A DNA stretch of 64,000 nt from Paramecium octaurelia (GCA_905182995.1 CAJJDP010000007.1:744049-808048); one strand, 5' to 3'; positions 47,928-60,629 are shown, counted from the first letter of the stretch. Notes: generated by a model not told the origin, from the sequence alone. Made by a program: numbers and translations.

Positions 47928-48225
47928 TCATATCCAATTACCAAATAATAATTCTTAAAAGTTTGGCTTTCGATCATTGAACATTATTCTATCATCCTAA
48001 GCAATAATCCATTAGTTGAAATTATTTCTTTCTTCCTTTACATACTTCTTTTACTGTTAAGGTGTCAGAACTTTCTATATTAATTTTATCAATTTATGTA
48101 CTTTGTCTATTTTTATGAAATTTCATGTTGGAATTAAAGTTCTTGTGAATATAAATTTTATCATTCTTTTCTGATACTTGATGTTCTCAATCATCAAATT
48201 TTTTGTATTTTGATTGGTTTTACAT
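47928..48225 (-). CDS. Small hypothetical gene with an in-frame TGA
   Basis: From ATG 48225 the frame reads MQNQSKYKKFDD and hits TGA. The same frame then continues EHQVSEKNDKIYIHKNFNSN and, across a 19-nt AAG intron, NNFNQWIIAQDDRIMFNDRK to TGA at 47928. If real, translation may begin at the internal ATG 48126. Otherwise the first exon is misjoined or the gene is broken. No family is recognised. It is tail-to-tail with RAE1. Confidence 0.4.
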
Positions 48226-48248
48226 TAATTTAATAAACTTTTCCAATT

Positions 48249-48749
48249 ATGGGATCATCTTTTTGTTTTCAAGCTTCTTAAAAATCAAGAGACGAACTTA
48301 AATTAATAACTAACAAAAAATACAAATTAAACGGTCCTCCTCATTTATTCAAACCTACTCCTATAGTAAATATCTTAATATTTGATGAACAAATCGAAAA
48401 GGAGGAATCACTAGAAATTGATACTTTAGAACAACCAAGCAATCCTATAAATGATCAATAATTTTCCTACATTGCTCAACAATCAGAAGAAATTGATAGC
48501 TCATAATCGAAACCTTGGATAAAGAAGACGTATGCTCTTGAAACTATTAATGTATCTAACATTAAAAGTGATGAAAATTATAATAATGCACACTAATATA
48601 AAAATTCAGAAAAAGAACGCTATACATAGGGAGGAAGAGCCAAAAACTAGAAAGAAGCTCAGATTATTTCTATATAGCAGGGATCAAATATAAGTGTAAG
48701 TTCTGAGAAAAAGTAACCTAAGATTAATACCCAAATTAGGATTAAATGA
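48249..48749 (+). CDS. Hypothetical protein with N-terminal lipidation signal, 166 aa
   Basis: An intronless frame of exactly 166 codons. It begins M-G-S-S-F-C-F, a myristoyl/palmitoyl-type start. The rest is hydrophilic and probably disordered (KLITNKKYKLNGPPHLFKPT near the front; Ser/Lys/Gln-rich later). No known domain. It begins 23 bp from the start of the divergent small gene. Confidence 0.6.
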
Positions 48750-49174
48750 TAACAGATTACAATTGATCTAAAATTTATGAGAGTATTATTTTTTACCTCT
48801 TACAAATTCAATTCCTAAGACTTTATATAAACAAATCAGACTGTTAAATCGGATTTATTAATAAATAAAATTATAAAATGATTAAAAACTTTTGAAATTA
48901 CTTTTTTTAATAGTTATCTGAACAATAATATGCTTAAAAATAAGGATAACTGAATTAGATTATTTTATTGATTCTAAAGATTAATACTTTCTAATGTTAT
49001 TAGAAACCATTTCACGGTAAAATATTTCACTTTAATAATTATTAATATCAATATACCTTTAATTAGAAAATACATTTAAAATAACTAATTTATATTTTTT
49101 ATACAATATTTTTGATACTTTAATATATTTTATCGAATTAAGTTTATAATTCATAAATAATATTGATAAAACAT
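48750..49174. other. Intergenic, nothing recognised
   Basis: About 425 bases, strongly AT-rich, closed in all frames. No RNA gene, inverted repeat or other signal noticed. Confidence 0.5.
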
Positions 49175-51025
49175 ATGAGTGCTATTTAAAATGCTTCTTA
49201 AGAAATTAGAATTAATAACCTTTAGACTGATTTAAAGCAATTGTCAACAAATACAAATTTATATATGCTTTATTCAAAAGATGAAATCGCTACGTTAAAC
49301 GAAAAGATAAATCAAATAATTAGTCAACAAACTCAGAACACTTCTGTATATAATGATTCTATTGTTAGAGCATAAACACTATCCAGGAGAAGTTGAATCA
49401 AAGAGTGGAAGAAATCTTTATGGAGCATGAAGCAAGTCTTATTAATAAAATAAAAGGAATTGAAGAGTAAAAATTATTGTAACATGAGGAAGAAATAAAA
49501 AAGAGAGAAGAAATGTTCAATAAATTTATGTAGATGGATTAATTAGTTGATAAATTGGATAAAAAATTTGAATTAAAGGCCAACGATAAGTTTATAGTAA
49601 GTACTATACAGAACAATTTAATTAATAATCAATTGCTTCAATAAACATTGGTTGAAAAGGCTATTAAATTAATTGATGATCTACTAAAACAAAAAATAGA
49701 AGAGATTCAAAAATGGACAGATGAAAAAGTTCAATAACAATATTACTAAATATAAAACTTTTCAACTTATCTTCGAAAGTCAGAAAGGGTAGTTGAAGAG
49801 CTTTAAAGTGCTATTACACTTACTAAAAATTCTACCATAGAATTTGAAAAGTAGTTTACCTAGTAGATCAATGAAATTTCTTTAAAAAACTAAATTTTTA
49901 AGGAAACCATTTAAATGCAAACTAAAGGGTAATGTATCCTAATCATTTTAGAATAACAATTCAGAATACTCAATTGAAGTAATAATTTGAATAACTAGAA
50001 TAATCTATATAAAGTGAGTTCTATAAAATACAGCAGAAGTAAGAAAATATTTAATCTTAACTTCAATCTGGCCTTGATTCCATGAATAGTTATATACAAT
50101 TTTGTTTGAATAGCTCAGAATCAAAAATTTTCACTTAATGTAGATAAGAAGATTAGGATATGATGGAAAAACTTACAAGCTAATTTGAGAAATAATTTAA
50201 TCTCATTCAAGATAAGACAACATTTTTAGAATAGGAAATAAATAATAAGGCAGAAGCTTGTAATTAGACTAAAGAAAAATTAAATAATTTTTTAAAAAGT
50301 TAATAGGTTCATTAACGGTTATATCAAAAAAAGGATGGAATGCCTCAATAAAATTAGAAATAAAGTACAAAGGATTAGTTATTAGTCATTGACAATTTAT
50401 TTAGGTATATTTCGTAGATATATACTTAAATACATAAATCAATCTAAACACCAGAAAATGATTAATATTAAACTATTCAAGAGTCCCGTAGGCATTCATA
50501 ATCTTATTCCTAAGTTATCTTAATTGCAGAACAATCAAATTCAACATAACAAATAAATGTATCTCCAAATAAAAGTCCAGAAAGGGTAGAGAAATTGATA
50601 ACAGAAAAATAAGATCCAAAGGAATAAAGAACTTAAATAACATCTGTAGATAGAAATTATGGTGAAACTAATAAAACATATGATAAAAGTCCATATGCAA
50701 CCTTAGAAAAAACAAACAAAGTAGAGAAAACGGGGGATGAGATATTCAGTGACTCAAAATTATAAGAATCAAATCGTTATCCCTTATTAGTAGTTGGAAA
50801 AAGTATGATTATAATTAATTTTACTTAGCTTAATTATTGGACATCAGACCGTAATAGGATTTAATGTCATTGTAATAAAAGGTTAAGAAGGTTCAAAGCA
50901 TTTTAGGAGTAGATTTACTTGGTTAAAGACAGCATGCTTATCCTTATTAAGCTTAGAGATGCAACTCTGCCTCTAAGAGACTCCCTAAAATAAGTTCAAA
51001 AAATTTAAACTTTAGCATAGATTGA
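49175..51025 (+). CDS. Coiled-coil protein, 592 aa
   Basis: Introns of 23, 23 and 26 nt (all ending TAG) give an exact 593-codon frame. The N-terminal two thirds is coiled coil (IATLNEKINQIISQQTQNTS; EEEIKKREEMFNKFMQMDQL). The C-terminal part is Ser/Lys/Pro-rich, with SPNKSPERVEKLITEKQ-type segments and ends VQSILGVDLLGQRQHAYPYQ then NLNFSID. No catalytic or named domain. It lies one base upstream of the next frame, so the two could be one gene if an unseen intron spans 51020-51130. Confidence 0.65.
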
Positions 51026-51026
51026 A

Positions 51027-51920
51027 ATGAATTATATTATCAACATTATCATAATACTCTTTTAATATGTTTAAACAAATTCTAAACTAACTAATGATGA
51101 ATATACTATATAAATAAAATTAATTTTCTACATGCTGAATTTAAAGAAGCATTCTGAATAAGATGTGGACTCTTTGATTGAGTCAATGCTTAGATTGATT
51201 GAATACATGAATAACAACCCTTCTATATAACGTTAAATTTTCGAATCATTCAATTAAGAAGACTTATAGAAAATATTGAAGAATTTGAACGAAAAAAATA
51301 GCCTTCTTCTTCGTAAAGTTTCTTGCATATTTTTATGTATTGTACTTTAGAATGAAGATAATTGTGAAAATTTCATGAAACTTTGTGATTTGCTTCCAAT
51401 CAACTCTAAAATCACTTTAAATGGTATTCCTGAAAAAATGAGTCAATACATAACTAGTGATTTGTTATAAAAGTTGAATTAGGTTTAGCCTTCTGCAAAT
51501 AGTTTATGTTGGTTCTACACATTATAAATGGCAAAGGACAGGTTGCCAAACTTAGCTTATTTTTAACTTAACACAAGAGAATTGAAAAAGTCAATTAATG
51601 ATTTTATTGATCCTTCCGAATGCATGATTGGAACTACGTATAGAAAGCTTTCCGTAAAGCCTCTCTAAACAGATACTTAGAACTGGAGCAATAGGAATGA
51701 ACATCATCATAAGATGAACATTTCTCCAGTGAGCAAATAAATGGCATCATTGATCTTGCCATTGAAAGAAATAAACAATCCAAAATATTATTAAAGATAT
51801 GTAGCTAAATCTATCAATCAACAGCAAAATAAGAACATACTTTCAAATACGGCTAGGGCAGACACATCCTATGATAAGCATTAACCAAGATCAGAAGTTT
51901 TGAAGAATAGGTATTCATGA
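51027..51920 (+). CDS. Hypothetical helical protein, about 260-297 aa
   Basis: An open frame ends at TGA 51918. The first plausible ATG is 51027, but the leader to 51130 is hydrophobic and atypical; ATG 51132 (MLNLKKHSEQDVDSLIES) is a better start. The middle looks armadillo-like: MLRLIEYMNNNPSIQRQIFE, LLLRKVSCIFLCIVLQNEDN, CENFMKLCDLLPINSK. The tail is basic and Ser/Asn-rich. It may instead be the C-terminus of the preceding coiled-coil gene. Confidence 0.5.
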
Positions 51921-52053
51921 TGAAACAATTCTATTTGAATTTACAGTTTGTATCTATAGATGATTAAATATAATTCCATATATATTAACACTTAGGCTTC
52001 TTTCAATTTTAATTTACAAAAAATACCTATTATTAAAATTATTATATAGAAAT

Positions 52054-54645
52054 ATGGATATTAATTAGAAGAGAAAATTAAAAGTCAAAACCATTTCTCA
52101 ATAAGTGTTTGAGCTTGAAGTGCCACAAGATGTATTACAAATATTAAAATAATCCTAGATTTCGATCGCAGACTTAAAAAAGGAAATTTTTACTAAATCT
52201 TAAGTTCCAATAGATAGACAAAGATTGATCTTTTTGGGAAAGGCTCTTCTAGATAATCAAAAATTAAATGAAATAAGTATTTAACATCATCTATCCATTA
52301 GTTAAGGAGGATGATTAAACAATTCATTTGATGGCCATTACTAATCCCCAATAACCTCAACAATAACCAAATTAAAATTAAACTTAATAGTAATAATAGA
52401 GATTGTAATTTATGCCTGGCATACAAACAACTACATAAATACATATTGGAGCAGGAGGTAAGTCAATTATCTATATCTCAATTTAGATGGTTAGCCATTT
52501 ATGCCCCCAGATTTAGCTAATATTCTACAAATTTTTGGTCCACAAATGGCAAGGTCTACATAATAGCAATAGTCATAATAATAATAATAAGCTCAACCAA
52601 CTCAATAGACATAATAATAATAATAATAATAATCATAATAATAATAATAATAATAATAATAGTAATAATCTTAATAATAGCAATAACAAACTTAGCCAAA
52701 TTAGCCTGACCCTAGACAATAACCATAAATCCCACAATAATAAAATTAACCATAATTGCAGTAAGTGACTCTTTTACCAAATAATTAATCTGCAGTTGGA
52801 ATACACCTTCCTTAAGAATAAATTTAATAATTGAATAACTTATTAGGTAATTTTTATCAGTCATAATTCCTTGGATTACAATTCTAACTACCATAGATGA
52901 CTGAACATAGAAACAACGTTACTGTTTTAGGCCATTACCTTCATTAATTATGTTTTCTTTTTTAAAGAACTCTACCAATATTGTAAAGGGTATCAGACTT
53001 GTTAATGAGGGAACCCTTTTTAGCCTCTGAAAATGAAAGAAGAGAAACAATGTAATTAGCCAGAGACTCATCAACTATTATGTAGGGAATTAATAGAATG
53101 ACTGCCGATTTGTTTTCAGCTCTACTTAGATTTTTAGTCCTTGGAAATGCTCCAGGTTAATTTTCATTATAGGTCCCATCCTAATTATTATAAAATCCTC
53201 ACCACAATCATGGATCTATTAACATATAACATTCACATATAACTAGAAATCCATAACAATAATAAACTTAATAATAATAAAATCAATAGTAATAATAACA
53301 ATAATAATAGTAGTAATAATAATAACAATAATAGTAATAATAACAATAATAACCATAATAAAACTTATTAAGCTCTTTAGGATAACTATTGAACTAATTC
53401 TCATAAAATCCAAACATATAATAAAATAATTCACAATAGATATAAGTTGAATAACAGGGAGATTAAATTATTATTGATGCATAAGTTTTAGAAATTGATG
53501 CAGGAAGTGAGTTAGGCTCAAATTAAGAAGGAGATCAATAATAAAATAACAATCCTTTAAATGCTATCAATAATTTAGTCAAGTATGTATTTTTTATTAT
53601 ATAGCAATTTGATAAATTTAGAATAATAGTAATATTAGCCCCAATAGTAATTCTAATCTCCATAACACTAACAATAGCCATAAGGAAATGAATAATAACA
53701 CTAATAGCCATAATAGCCACAGAATAATTAAAACATCCCTCAATAAGCCTAATCAATGATGTCTGGTTTACTTGGAAATCTTGGCCTTGGTGGTTAATAA
53801 GGAGGAGCTAATTTATTTACAATGACTTTATAGGAACTCATGATGCAAAATTATGCAAATAAGATGGAAGATGGTGAGATAGAAATTTTATAAATATTTT
53901 CGTAAGTCAAAGTAGGAGATATAATGGCTGCTTAGGTCTCCGGTAATTATTCGTTTTTAGATGGATTGCAAGGAAATATCAAAGAGAATCTACACAATTT
54001 AATTGGAAAATTTGAAGGCAGAATTGAATTAATTGAAAAACTTGCAAATTCATTTTTATCAACAGTAGTTCCTAAAGGAAGTCATCAACATCTAGTAATT
54101 GAAGGATTCGAACCAAGAATAACAGCTTCTGAAGCTCTTGTAAAACACATAAAATAATTTTTTATGATTATTGATAAGGACTATACAAATAGTGTTGAAA
54201 AGTTTAGTGATGCTATGGTAAGTCAATTTTATAAAATGATTGGAGAAACTACTTATGAAGTATCAGAAGGATTGGTTCATGGCCTTGATGATTACAAATT
54301 AGTTATTTAGTAATTATTATTTTCATACTTAGAGCAAACGTCGAAGAATTATTAAGGAAGACTATTGGTCCAGAAATTGGTGTTATGTTTGGTGGTATGT
54401 TGTTTATGATGCTTTGGAGTGTGATTGAGAGATCATATAATTAGTATAAAAAATCTCTTGAATAATAATAAACAATAATATAATAGGAAGATGTATTAAC
54501 AGAAGAATAAGTAAGTCGAATTGAAATGATATAATAGTTATTGAAAGAGATCACTGAGGCCAGCCAAGCATGTAAACAGAATATTGAAACTAATTTTTCT
54601 AACGAATATAAAAAAGGAGATCCAGGGTATAAAGATTTCGATTGA
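52054..54645 (+). CDS. Ubiquitin-like domain protein with poly-Gln tracts (BAG6/Scythe-like)
   Basis: About 820 aa. Residues 1-85 form a ubiquitin-like fold (KKEIFTKSQVPIDRQRLIFL, then GKALLDNQKLNE...DDQTIHL). Two long Gln tracts follow, at about 52560-52690 and 53240-53360, written mostly as TAA. Between and after them are MPPDLANILQIFGPQM, a folded block (EGFEPRITASEALVKHIKQF) and a C-terminal helix (IGPEIGVMFGGMLFMMLWSV). UBL, Gln/Pro-rich middle and helical C-terminus suggest BAG6, a chaperone for tail-anchored and misfolded proteins. Ubiquilin is less likely because I see no UBA. Several 22-35-nt introns. Confidence 0.5.
52560..53360 (+). repeat. Two TAA-rich trinucleotide tracts encoding poly-Gln
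   Basis: Tracts of TAA with occasional TAG, CAA and TCA at about 52560-52690 and 53240-53360. In the standard code these would be stops; in this genome they encode Gln. The tracts stay in frame with the flanking UBL-protein exons. Confidence 0.85.
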
Positions 54646-54789
54646 TATATATCAAATTTGTGCAAGAATATAATCATAAATTTATCTACTAGTATAAAGA
54701 AATATTTTGAATAAACTAAAAATATTGTTTATAATCTAGTTGATAATGGAAGGAAAATAAATATAATTAATTCAATAAATAAATAGATA

Positions 54790-54996
54790 TCATCCAAAAA
54801 TTGCTTTTGATAGAGAAAACCCCTTGTTAGATGGCTTTTGTGTAATTGGTTTTATTTATTGCTTTTTAAAAAACAAATATTTTTGAGTGTTATAAAACAA
54901 GCTATTAGCATCTTCTGGTAACTCTTGGTATTTCTTTTTTAGTTTCAAATCGCTTATTTCTTTCTATAGTCTTTCAATTTTTTCGTTAATATTCAT
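54790..54996 (-). CDS. Small basic protein, 68 aa
   Basis: A single open frame: MNINEKIERLQKEISDLKLK, then a Lys-rich segment (YLFFKKQQIKPITQKPSNKG) and FSLSKAIFG before TGA. A short coiled coil at the N-terminus, basic throughout. No family recognised. Its start codon lies 18 bp from that of the divergent dolichol-kinase gene. Confidence 0.55.
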
Positions 54997-55014
54997 TTAT
55001 TTAATTTTTTAATT

Positions 55015-56248
55015 ATGAACTTTTAATTAGTTTATTCCTAAGGAATTTTGGAAATACTATTTCTTATCTTAAATCCTTCCTATAAACTAATCTTATACAG
55101 AAGTTTAATGCTATATTTTGCTTATAAAGCGGATCACTAATTTTACAGGAATGATTCACAGCAAAATATTAATAAGAAAACAAAGTTCAATTTGGGGATC
55201 CAATAGATACTCATAACATTTGGCTTTTTCATAATGTATCCTTAGCCGCATCTAATTTTGAGAGAATTCATAAGCATGCTATTTATGCATTTATTGGTGT
55301 AGTAATATCCAAAAATGCTAACATTTTGCGAATCATATGCATTATCTTAATACATAGTTGAATACTATTAGTTTAATGGATAGCATATGTTTGAATACTT
55401 ATCAGAGTTAGTTTTAATGTTATCAATATTATCTTTTATATTGATTGTACTCATTCATTAAGTCCCCATAAAAGAACTAGCATTTTGGTTTACATTCATT
55501 GCAATTTTTAAAATTAACTTCTTTTCTATCTACTATTATCTATAATATAGAGGACATAGTTTAGCAATTTTAATAAATGAAATAGCTACATATGAATTTG
55601 GGAAGTATTTCTTTTTGTAATTTCTGGGACTAATGTTGGTGATTCCAATAAGCTATCTCAATTTAAAGAAAATTATTTAAAGAAAACTATTTCATTTCTA
55701 GATATTTTTCATTATTTTATTAGGAACTTATTTGAATAGTAATTACACTAAATTGGCCTTGGCAGTATTTATTTGGTTTTTCGTTGTCTTTGAGGGATTG
55801 AGATAATATTATAGAAATGATATAGAGATTCTCAACAATTACTCTAAATATTTGTTATCATTTTGTGACAAAAGAGATTCAGAGCAATTAATAATAACCT
55901 AAATATATTTATTGATGGGCGTGTCACATTCAGTATTTTTTAGTAGTACAAATAAATTTATTGGGTATATTTTTATATGAATTAAATAGAATTATAATTT
56001 TAGGAGTAGGAGATTCATTTGCTGCTATTATTGGATCTAAATTTGGAAGACTAAAATACTAAAATTAACGATCAATTGAAGGAACATTAAGTTTTATAAT
56101 TGGATGCTCTATAGCAAATTATTTCTTGAATGGAAATATATAATTGTGGATAATAGCGGCTGCAATTGAAGCATATACAGCATAAATTGATAATTTGATT
56201 TTACCAAAAATTTAACTTAATTAAATTGTTTAGATGATTTAATTATGA
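55015..56248 (+). CDS. DOLK: Dolichol kinase-like, multipass ER membrane protein, 402 aa
   Basis: One 25-nt intron gives an exact 403-codon frame. The protein is mostly membrane helices. The conserved C-terminal block matches dolichol kinase (Sec59/DOLK): LGVGDSFAAIIGSKFGR followed by RSIEGTLSFIIG, the CTP-binding motif. Upstream RKLFHFQIFFIILLG matches its R-K-x-F-H signature. The enzyme phosphorylates dolichol with CTP in the ER membrane to make the lipid carrier for N-glycosylation and GPI anchors. This fits the glycosylated and GPI-like surface proteins elsewhere in the window. Confidence 0.85.
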
Positions 56249-56522
56249 AGAATCGATTAAGTGTTTGAAAATGTTATTTATATATACCCTGAATATGTAG
56301 AATTAAGTCTAAATAATGTATTAAATATTTTTGGTATTAAGAATAATAGATTTTTTTAATTATTACTATTAAGTTTAGTATTATTAGGTAATCATATTTG
56401 AAAGTGTATCTATTAAAATAGCAATAAATCGAACTCCTCTAGTTATATTTGCTATGGATTTATTTATTTTAGTTATTATTTCTCTGATTAGTATAATTAT
56501 TTAATTAATTTTTTTAAATAAA
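56249..56522. other. Intergenic, nothing recognised
   Basis: About 275 AT-rich bases between the dolichol-kinase-like gene and DSS1. No feature could be supported. Confidence 0.4.
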
Positions 56523-56775
56523 ATGTCAAATAAAATAGAAGAAGAGAAAGGGCCTGCTTAACAACCGCAACAAGTACAAAAAATTTTTGATGAAGATGAT
56601 GACGATTTTGAAGAATTTGAATAAGAGGGTAGCTATCTGTATATGAAAAATTATAGATTTGGAAGTGAATCATGATTTGAAAATTGATATTAAATAATGG
56701 AGAGAGGATTGGGATGATGAGGATTTGACAGATGAATTTTCAATTTAATTGAAATAAGAATTAGCCCAAAAATGA
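56523..56775 (+). CDS. SEM1: DSS1/SEM1 26S proteasome subunit, 74 aa
   Basis: A 28-nt intron gives an exact 75-codon frame. The small, highly acidic protein shows both conserved halves of DSS1: FDEDDDDFEEFEQEDLE, and later WREDWDDEDLTDEFSIQLKQ ending with a short basic helix. Typical DSS1 is about 70 aa. It is a subunit of the proteasome lid and also a partner of BRCA2 and of TREX-2, so it links protein turnover, DNA repair and mRNA export. Gap to the next gene is 18 bp. Confidence 0.9.
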
Positions 56776-56793
56776 TATATAATATTAAAAATT

Positions 56794-58255
56794 ATGGACT
56801 TTTATTAAATCGCTGCTAGAAATTAGTTAAATTCCGATTCGGCTGATTATGACATCATTAATATTGAATATGCTGGAAAAGATTGTCCTGAATATGAGTT
56901 AGACATTAAGTAAGTTGAATCCGAAGTGAATCTTACAAATATGCCATAAGAATATTTAGATAATTACCAACCTCAATAAGAGAACTTTATTTATTATAAA
57001 GTGGAGATGAATGATTCTATTTTCGGATTGGAGCTGAAATTTGAAATAAGGTAATTTCTTAATTCACAGTGATTAGTGCGATCTAAATTTTAAGATTAAA
57101 CAATTTATCTGAAAATTCTATATATCCAGGAATGACATTAAAGATACCTATGAAACATGTTCAGGGGAATCCTTTAAAATAGAATCCAAGTAAAGAAGAA
57201 GCCTCTAATTACTCAGCCCTTTACATAACTCAAATTGGAGCTATCAAAGGCTCATTTACGATAACATCATCGTTTGTGTCATTTGAGCCTGAAAAATATT
57301 GTAGGTAAAACGATGAAATAATTCTCAATGCTTAAATTCGAGATATTGATAATTTACATCTTTAAATTCTATTGAAACATATAGTTTTAGTAGAATAATA
57401 AGAATTATCATAGTTTTTTCAAAAGAATGTTGCATTAAATAAAAATAATGTCATCACTATTATTGCTTAAACAAAGAAATAAAAGATTGTTGTTTTGAAA
57501 TTAATGGAAGATAATCGTATTGATGAATTTTTAACTTTAATTAATTAGAAATTGCAAGAGTATTACAACAATTCAGGAATGGAAAGCCAAATTAATTAAA
57601 GTACAACAGACTATTATGATTAAAAAACAATCATTCCATATCATTTTGAAATGAATGGGTAAATATAAAATATAGAACAACCAAAATGTATAGAGATTTT
57701 TTATTATTAGAGGTCATCTGTCGAGATTCTTAATTAACATAACTGGAATCCAAATCAGAAATTGTAACAAGAGACAAATTCATAAGTATTTCTTCCCATT
57801 TACCTTTTCTATTCAAAGGGTAAAAATGGTAGTGTATTTATTCTTCTACTCAACATGGTTCGTCAATTTTAACTCTAATGAGAAGAACTGAAAATAAACT
57901 TCCATCGGTTATTTTGATAAGAGATTTAGACTCCTATTTATTTGGAGCATATCTATCTGATGGAATCAAAAATAGTTATGGAAAATTTTATGGAAATGGT
58001 GAATCTTTTCTTTTCACTTTCAAAAATAGTTCAGATATATAAGTTTATAAATGGACTCATATAAATAATTATATTACATTATGTGATACTGATGGATTAG
58101 CTGTAGGCTGTGGAGATAAATATGGTTTATTTGTTAATTCCGATGTATCTAACGGATATAGCTGTCATTGTGAAACATTTGATAACGAAGTGCTGTCAAA
58201 AAATAACAAATTTATAATAGAGAGATTAGAAATTTGGAGCATAAGTTATAATTGA
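56794..58255 (+). CDS. OXR1: OXR1/NCOA7-like protein: LysM, GRAM, TLDc
   Basis: About 470 aa. A LysM-like segment (ILRLNNLSENSIYPGMTLKI) occurs near residue 95, followed by a GRAM-like strand (GSFTITSSFVSFEPE). The C-terminal ~170 residues are a TLDc domain: IYSSTQHGSSILTLMRR, VILIRDLDSYLFGAYLSDG, FYGNGESFLFTF, VYKWTHINNYIT, CETFDNEVLS, IERLEIWS. That order is the one seen in long animal OXR1 and NCOA7, which protect against oxidative damage and regulate the V-ATPase. Introns of 26 nt (TAG, near 57050) and 23 nt (AAG, near 57765) are needed to align the domains. Confidence 0.85.
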
Positions 58256-58283
58256 TAATTATTCATATATGCTTAAATTATAA

Positions 58284-59046
58284 TCAGAAGTTTTTTAAGA
58301 TATTGAAAAAGTCCTACGGCACTTTACTTTACACAATTATCTTTCTTTTGTTCTTTTGGTTCTAATTTCTAAAAACCTTTTTTAGATCACAAGTGTTTAG
58401 TAATAATAAGTCTAAAATTCTTTCAGTTGATTATGGATGCTCTTTCTACCCACCACTTTTTATTTTGTTAAGGTCTTCTAAACATTTTTCGATGCTAAAG
58501 TTATTTTATTTTGCATTTGCATTTTCAGAGATCACTGGCAACATAGGTACTTTGATTTTATCAGAGTTATTATGCTATGGTGATTGTTTCTTGGTCAAAA
58601 CTGGAAGAGAATATCTTTTCGGTTATTTTTCTAAATTATAGCTATTCTATATAGGGTTCTAAGAAGAATAGTTATAATATTTACAGAACCTCTTTAAGAG
58701 CTTTTCCTATATAGATTTTATTATCCGCCATTTATCGATTCTCTTAAATGTAATATAAACTTTTTTCTAATGTTTTTATTTTCTTCAATTCTTCCATACT
58801 TACATCAACTGAACTGTTGTAGTTTATGTTATATCCACTCACGTCCCTGTTGAATTTTATTGTTTTATTTTTGTTTTGATGTGGTTAAGTTACTTTATAT
58901 ATCTAATGAATGGTAGTCTTATCAACTGACTTTCTAGGACTTAGGACAGGATGTTAGGTATTTACATGCACAGAGTATTTGCTATCACGATATATTTGAG
59001 TATTATCAATGGAATTTCTTAAACGAAGAGCTAAGCTTGATCTCAT
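58284..59046 (-). CDS. Hypothetical basic protein, 243 aa
   Basis: A 31-nt intron (GTTCTG...TTAG, unusual in not starting GTA) gives an exact 244-codon frame. Start MRSSLALRLRNSIDNTQIYR. The middle contains KTLEKSLYYIQENRQMADNK, and the C-terminus is EKCLEDLNKIKSGGQ followed by a Lys/Asn-rich tail. No domain or membrane segment. It is convergent with the OXR1-like gene, 28 bp apart. Confidence 0.6.
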
Positions 59047-59384
59047 AATATTGGTGTAAAATTTAAAGTTAATATATCAATTATTTTACTCAATTTATTA
59101 AATAAGAGCTATTAATTTTCAATTCTTTTATACTTTCATTATAAGTTCTTTACGATTAGGAAGTATTACAAGTAAAATTTTAATTCCCATATTTCTATAC
59201 GAATTTATAAATCACCATATCAGAATCATTAATTAATTATCGATACTAATAGTTAAACTAAATTGTGTATTATAAAATTATAGTGAAACTTTAAAATATA
59301 AAAGAGATACATTGAAATGTTAAGGGATTATGAAAATTATAAAAATTGATAATTATAGTATAATTGATTTTATTTTTATTATTT
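59047..59384. other. Intergenic, nothing recognised
   Basis: About 340 AT-rich bases between two divergent genes. It presumably holds both promoters; no motif stands out. Confidence 0.4.
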
Positions 59385-60629
59385 ATGAATTCCAATCAAC
59401 AAGAAGGTAGCTCTTTATTGAAAGACTTGGAGAGAATCAAAAAAAAAACTAGGATTTCTAATAAAATAATAAATGGTTAGTTAGATAAAATTATAGCAGA
59501 AATTGAAGAGGCAAAAGTAAACAATGATTACTCTTAATTAAAAGACAAATTACAAGTATTAATATTGATTAAGAAAGAATTAAAAACCATTAACAAAAAT
59601 TAAATAAACAAATAATGAATGCTATGCTTATTTTTCGAAGATGGGTAAAAACATGGATAAATTATTTAAAAACAATTTATAATATGGCCAAGAACATGTT
59701 GAATTGGATTCGAAGGTGTTAACAGAAGTAAAAATTACAATTATGGATTAAGCTAATAAAGAATCATCTTCTAAGAGATGGAGAGTTTGAGGCTTATGAG
59801 TTATTAGTTAAAGAATCAGACTCAAAAGAATCACATTTTCATTAATTCTTTGCTGAAATCTTGACCATAGTTCAGGATCTTAAACAGAGAAAGTTAGATC
59901 CTGCTATCCTATGGGCAGAAAAAATGCATAAAAAGTCTCCTAACATACTCCTTTATGAATTGTTGAAATAAAGAGTATTTCTAATAATTATACTTCTAGG
60001 CAATATAATTAGTATAAACTGAAGGTATTAATGCAGCTATTCATTTTATGAGAAATAGTGTTTCATTTTAAGAATAAGCTCAAAGTAGATTATACGAAAT
60101 TTGCTTAATTACTTATTCAGTGCTTATATGGCCAAATGTAGAAAATACAAAATACTAATATCTATATGATGATGAGAAAAATTGGCCTAGAATTCTGAAT
60201 CTATTTTTGGAAGTCGCTTCGAAAACTTAAAGTATTTAAAAAATTGATTCTAGGTATTTTGACTAAATCAGAAATTAGAACTGTGTTTTCAGCTGGCTGT
60301 TTAGCAATGCCTAAATTAATCAAATATAACTAAATTACAAGAAGTAATAAAATAGAAATAATAAAAAAGATAGATCATCTGAAGTTCTTACAAATGATAT
60401 CCCAATAGATATTGAAATTGGAAAGGATTATAAATATCATTCATTCTTTGTATGTCCTGTCTCTAGAGAAGTCACTAATACTGATAATCCTCCAGTGTTG
60501 TTAAAGTGTGGCCATGTCATTTCTAAATTATCAGCTCATAAAATGATTGCAAACAAATAAAAATTCAAATGTCCAACCTGTCCTGTTGAAACCAAAGGGG
60601 TTGAATTACCTGAACTTATATTTATTTGA
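59385..60629 (+). CDS. RMND5: RMND5/Gid2-like subunit of the GID/CTLH E3 ligase
   Basis: About 380 aa. The N-terminus is a coiled coil (LLKDLERIKKKTRISNKI), then KMGKNMDKLFKNNL as in RMND5. Next comes a LisH/CTLH-type helical segment (LIKNHLLRDGEFEAYELLVK, then LDPAILWAEK). The C-terminus is the atypical GID RING: CPVSREVTNTDNPPVLLKCG, HVISKLSAHKMI, FKCPTCPVE. This finger lacks a full second zinc site, as known for RMND5, which works as a pair with MAEA. The ligase marks metabolic enzymes for degradation. One intron (about 59730) ends in AAG. Confidence 0.8.

Noticed and set aside
52600-53360. TAA tracts as non-coding microsatellite or evidence of a dead gene full of stops
   Set aside because: With TAA read as Gln the tracts lie in frame between UBL and C-terminal exons, and many other genes here need the same code.
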